Shown here in pieces: positions 14,991 through 15,026 of a stretch of 15,026 nt of DNA. The notes below the pieces were generated by a model. It searched no databases. It was not told where the DNA came from and was given only the letters and a program-made list of their open reading frames with translations. Where the stretch lies: positions 1 to 15,026 of the forward strand of contig CAVHYP010000058.1 in assembly GCA_963640465.1 (NCBI GenBank), read 5' to 3'. The translations under genes and the position numbers were made by a program. Source of the DNA: Colivivens sp963640465. GTDB taxonomy: Bacteria > Bacteroidota > Bacteroidia > Bacteroidales > Bacteroidaceae. Positions within the stretch are counted from its first letter, which is position 1. Every line of letters starts with the position of its first letter.

Positions 14991-15007
14991 AAACTCTAAG
15001 AGTTTTT
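14991..15007 (+). terminator. Short hairpin terminator after tRNA-Lys
   Basis: AAACTC (14991-14996) and GAGTTT (15000-15005) pair around a TAA loop and are followed by two further T. The stem is short and A+T-rich, so its strength is doubtful, but the position directly after the tRNA fits. Confidence 0.5.
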
Positions 15008-15026
15008 CATAAGCTTCAAAACTAGA

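Noticed and set aside
14913..15026. Integration site of a mobile element at tRNA-Lys
   Set aside because: No integrase, and no duplicate of the tRNA 3' end can be seen in the window.

Overview
The window looks like chromosomal DNA of a Bacteroidota bacterium, most likely Prevotella/Segatella-like. Seven promoter elements match the Bacteroidota -7 consensus TAnnTTTG, two of them with a -33 TTG about 19 bases upstream. Most starts lack a Shine-Dalgarno sequence. The family content also fits: an Hc1-type histone H1-like protein, a large MG2-type secreted protein, and a carboxyspermidine route to spermidine. Coding is almost entirely on the minus strand.

Bases 1-1290 hold a plus-strand hairpin, an unrecognised 160-residue minus-strand gene with a long leader, and about 490 bases without genes that carry two kinds of repeat. 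Bases 1289-3335 hold riboflavin synthase (minus) and a cyuA/UPF0597 L-cysteine desulfidase (plus), divergently transcribed from back-to-back promoters. Bases 3357-3541 are the wrecked 5' end of a glycosyltransferase-like gene, with a lost start, an amber codon and a frameshift. It runs into the 3' end of a DegT/DnrJ-family sugar aminotransferase (3539-4684). Bases 4833-7526 encode an 897-residue exported MG2-type protein. Upstream of it lie a 22-base tandem repeat array and a strong terminator belonging to a 56-residue histone H1-like gene (7949-8119).

Bases 8267-14224 form a polyamine cluster, transcribed leftwards from one clear promoter: PLP aminotransferase-fold arginine decarboxylase, spermidine synthase homologue, agmatinase, carboxyspermidine dehydrogenase (CASDH) and carboxy(nor)spermidine decarboxylase (CANSDC). 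The likely scheme is arginine to agmatine to putrescine, then condensation with aspartate semialdehyde and decarboxylation to spermidine. The spermidine synthase homologue is the puzzle. No AdoMet decarboxylase is present, and the second Asp of its catalytic DSxDP-type loop is Gly. It may not be a normal aminopropyltransferase, or it may serve a different step. A 16-codon leader ORF lies between the promoter and the decarboxylase, which starts with TTG.

The right end carries an FlK-like hotdog thioesterase (14310-14690, minus) and a plus-strand tRNA-Lys(UUU) (14913-14985), again with divergent promoters. I did not find a complete novel defence or mobile system. The most interesting signals are the altered SpeE homologue inside a carboxyspermidine operon, the leader ORF, and several short regularly spaced repeat arrays.
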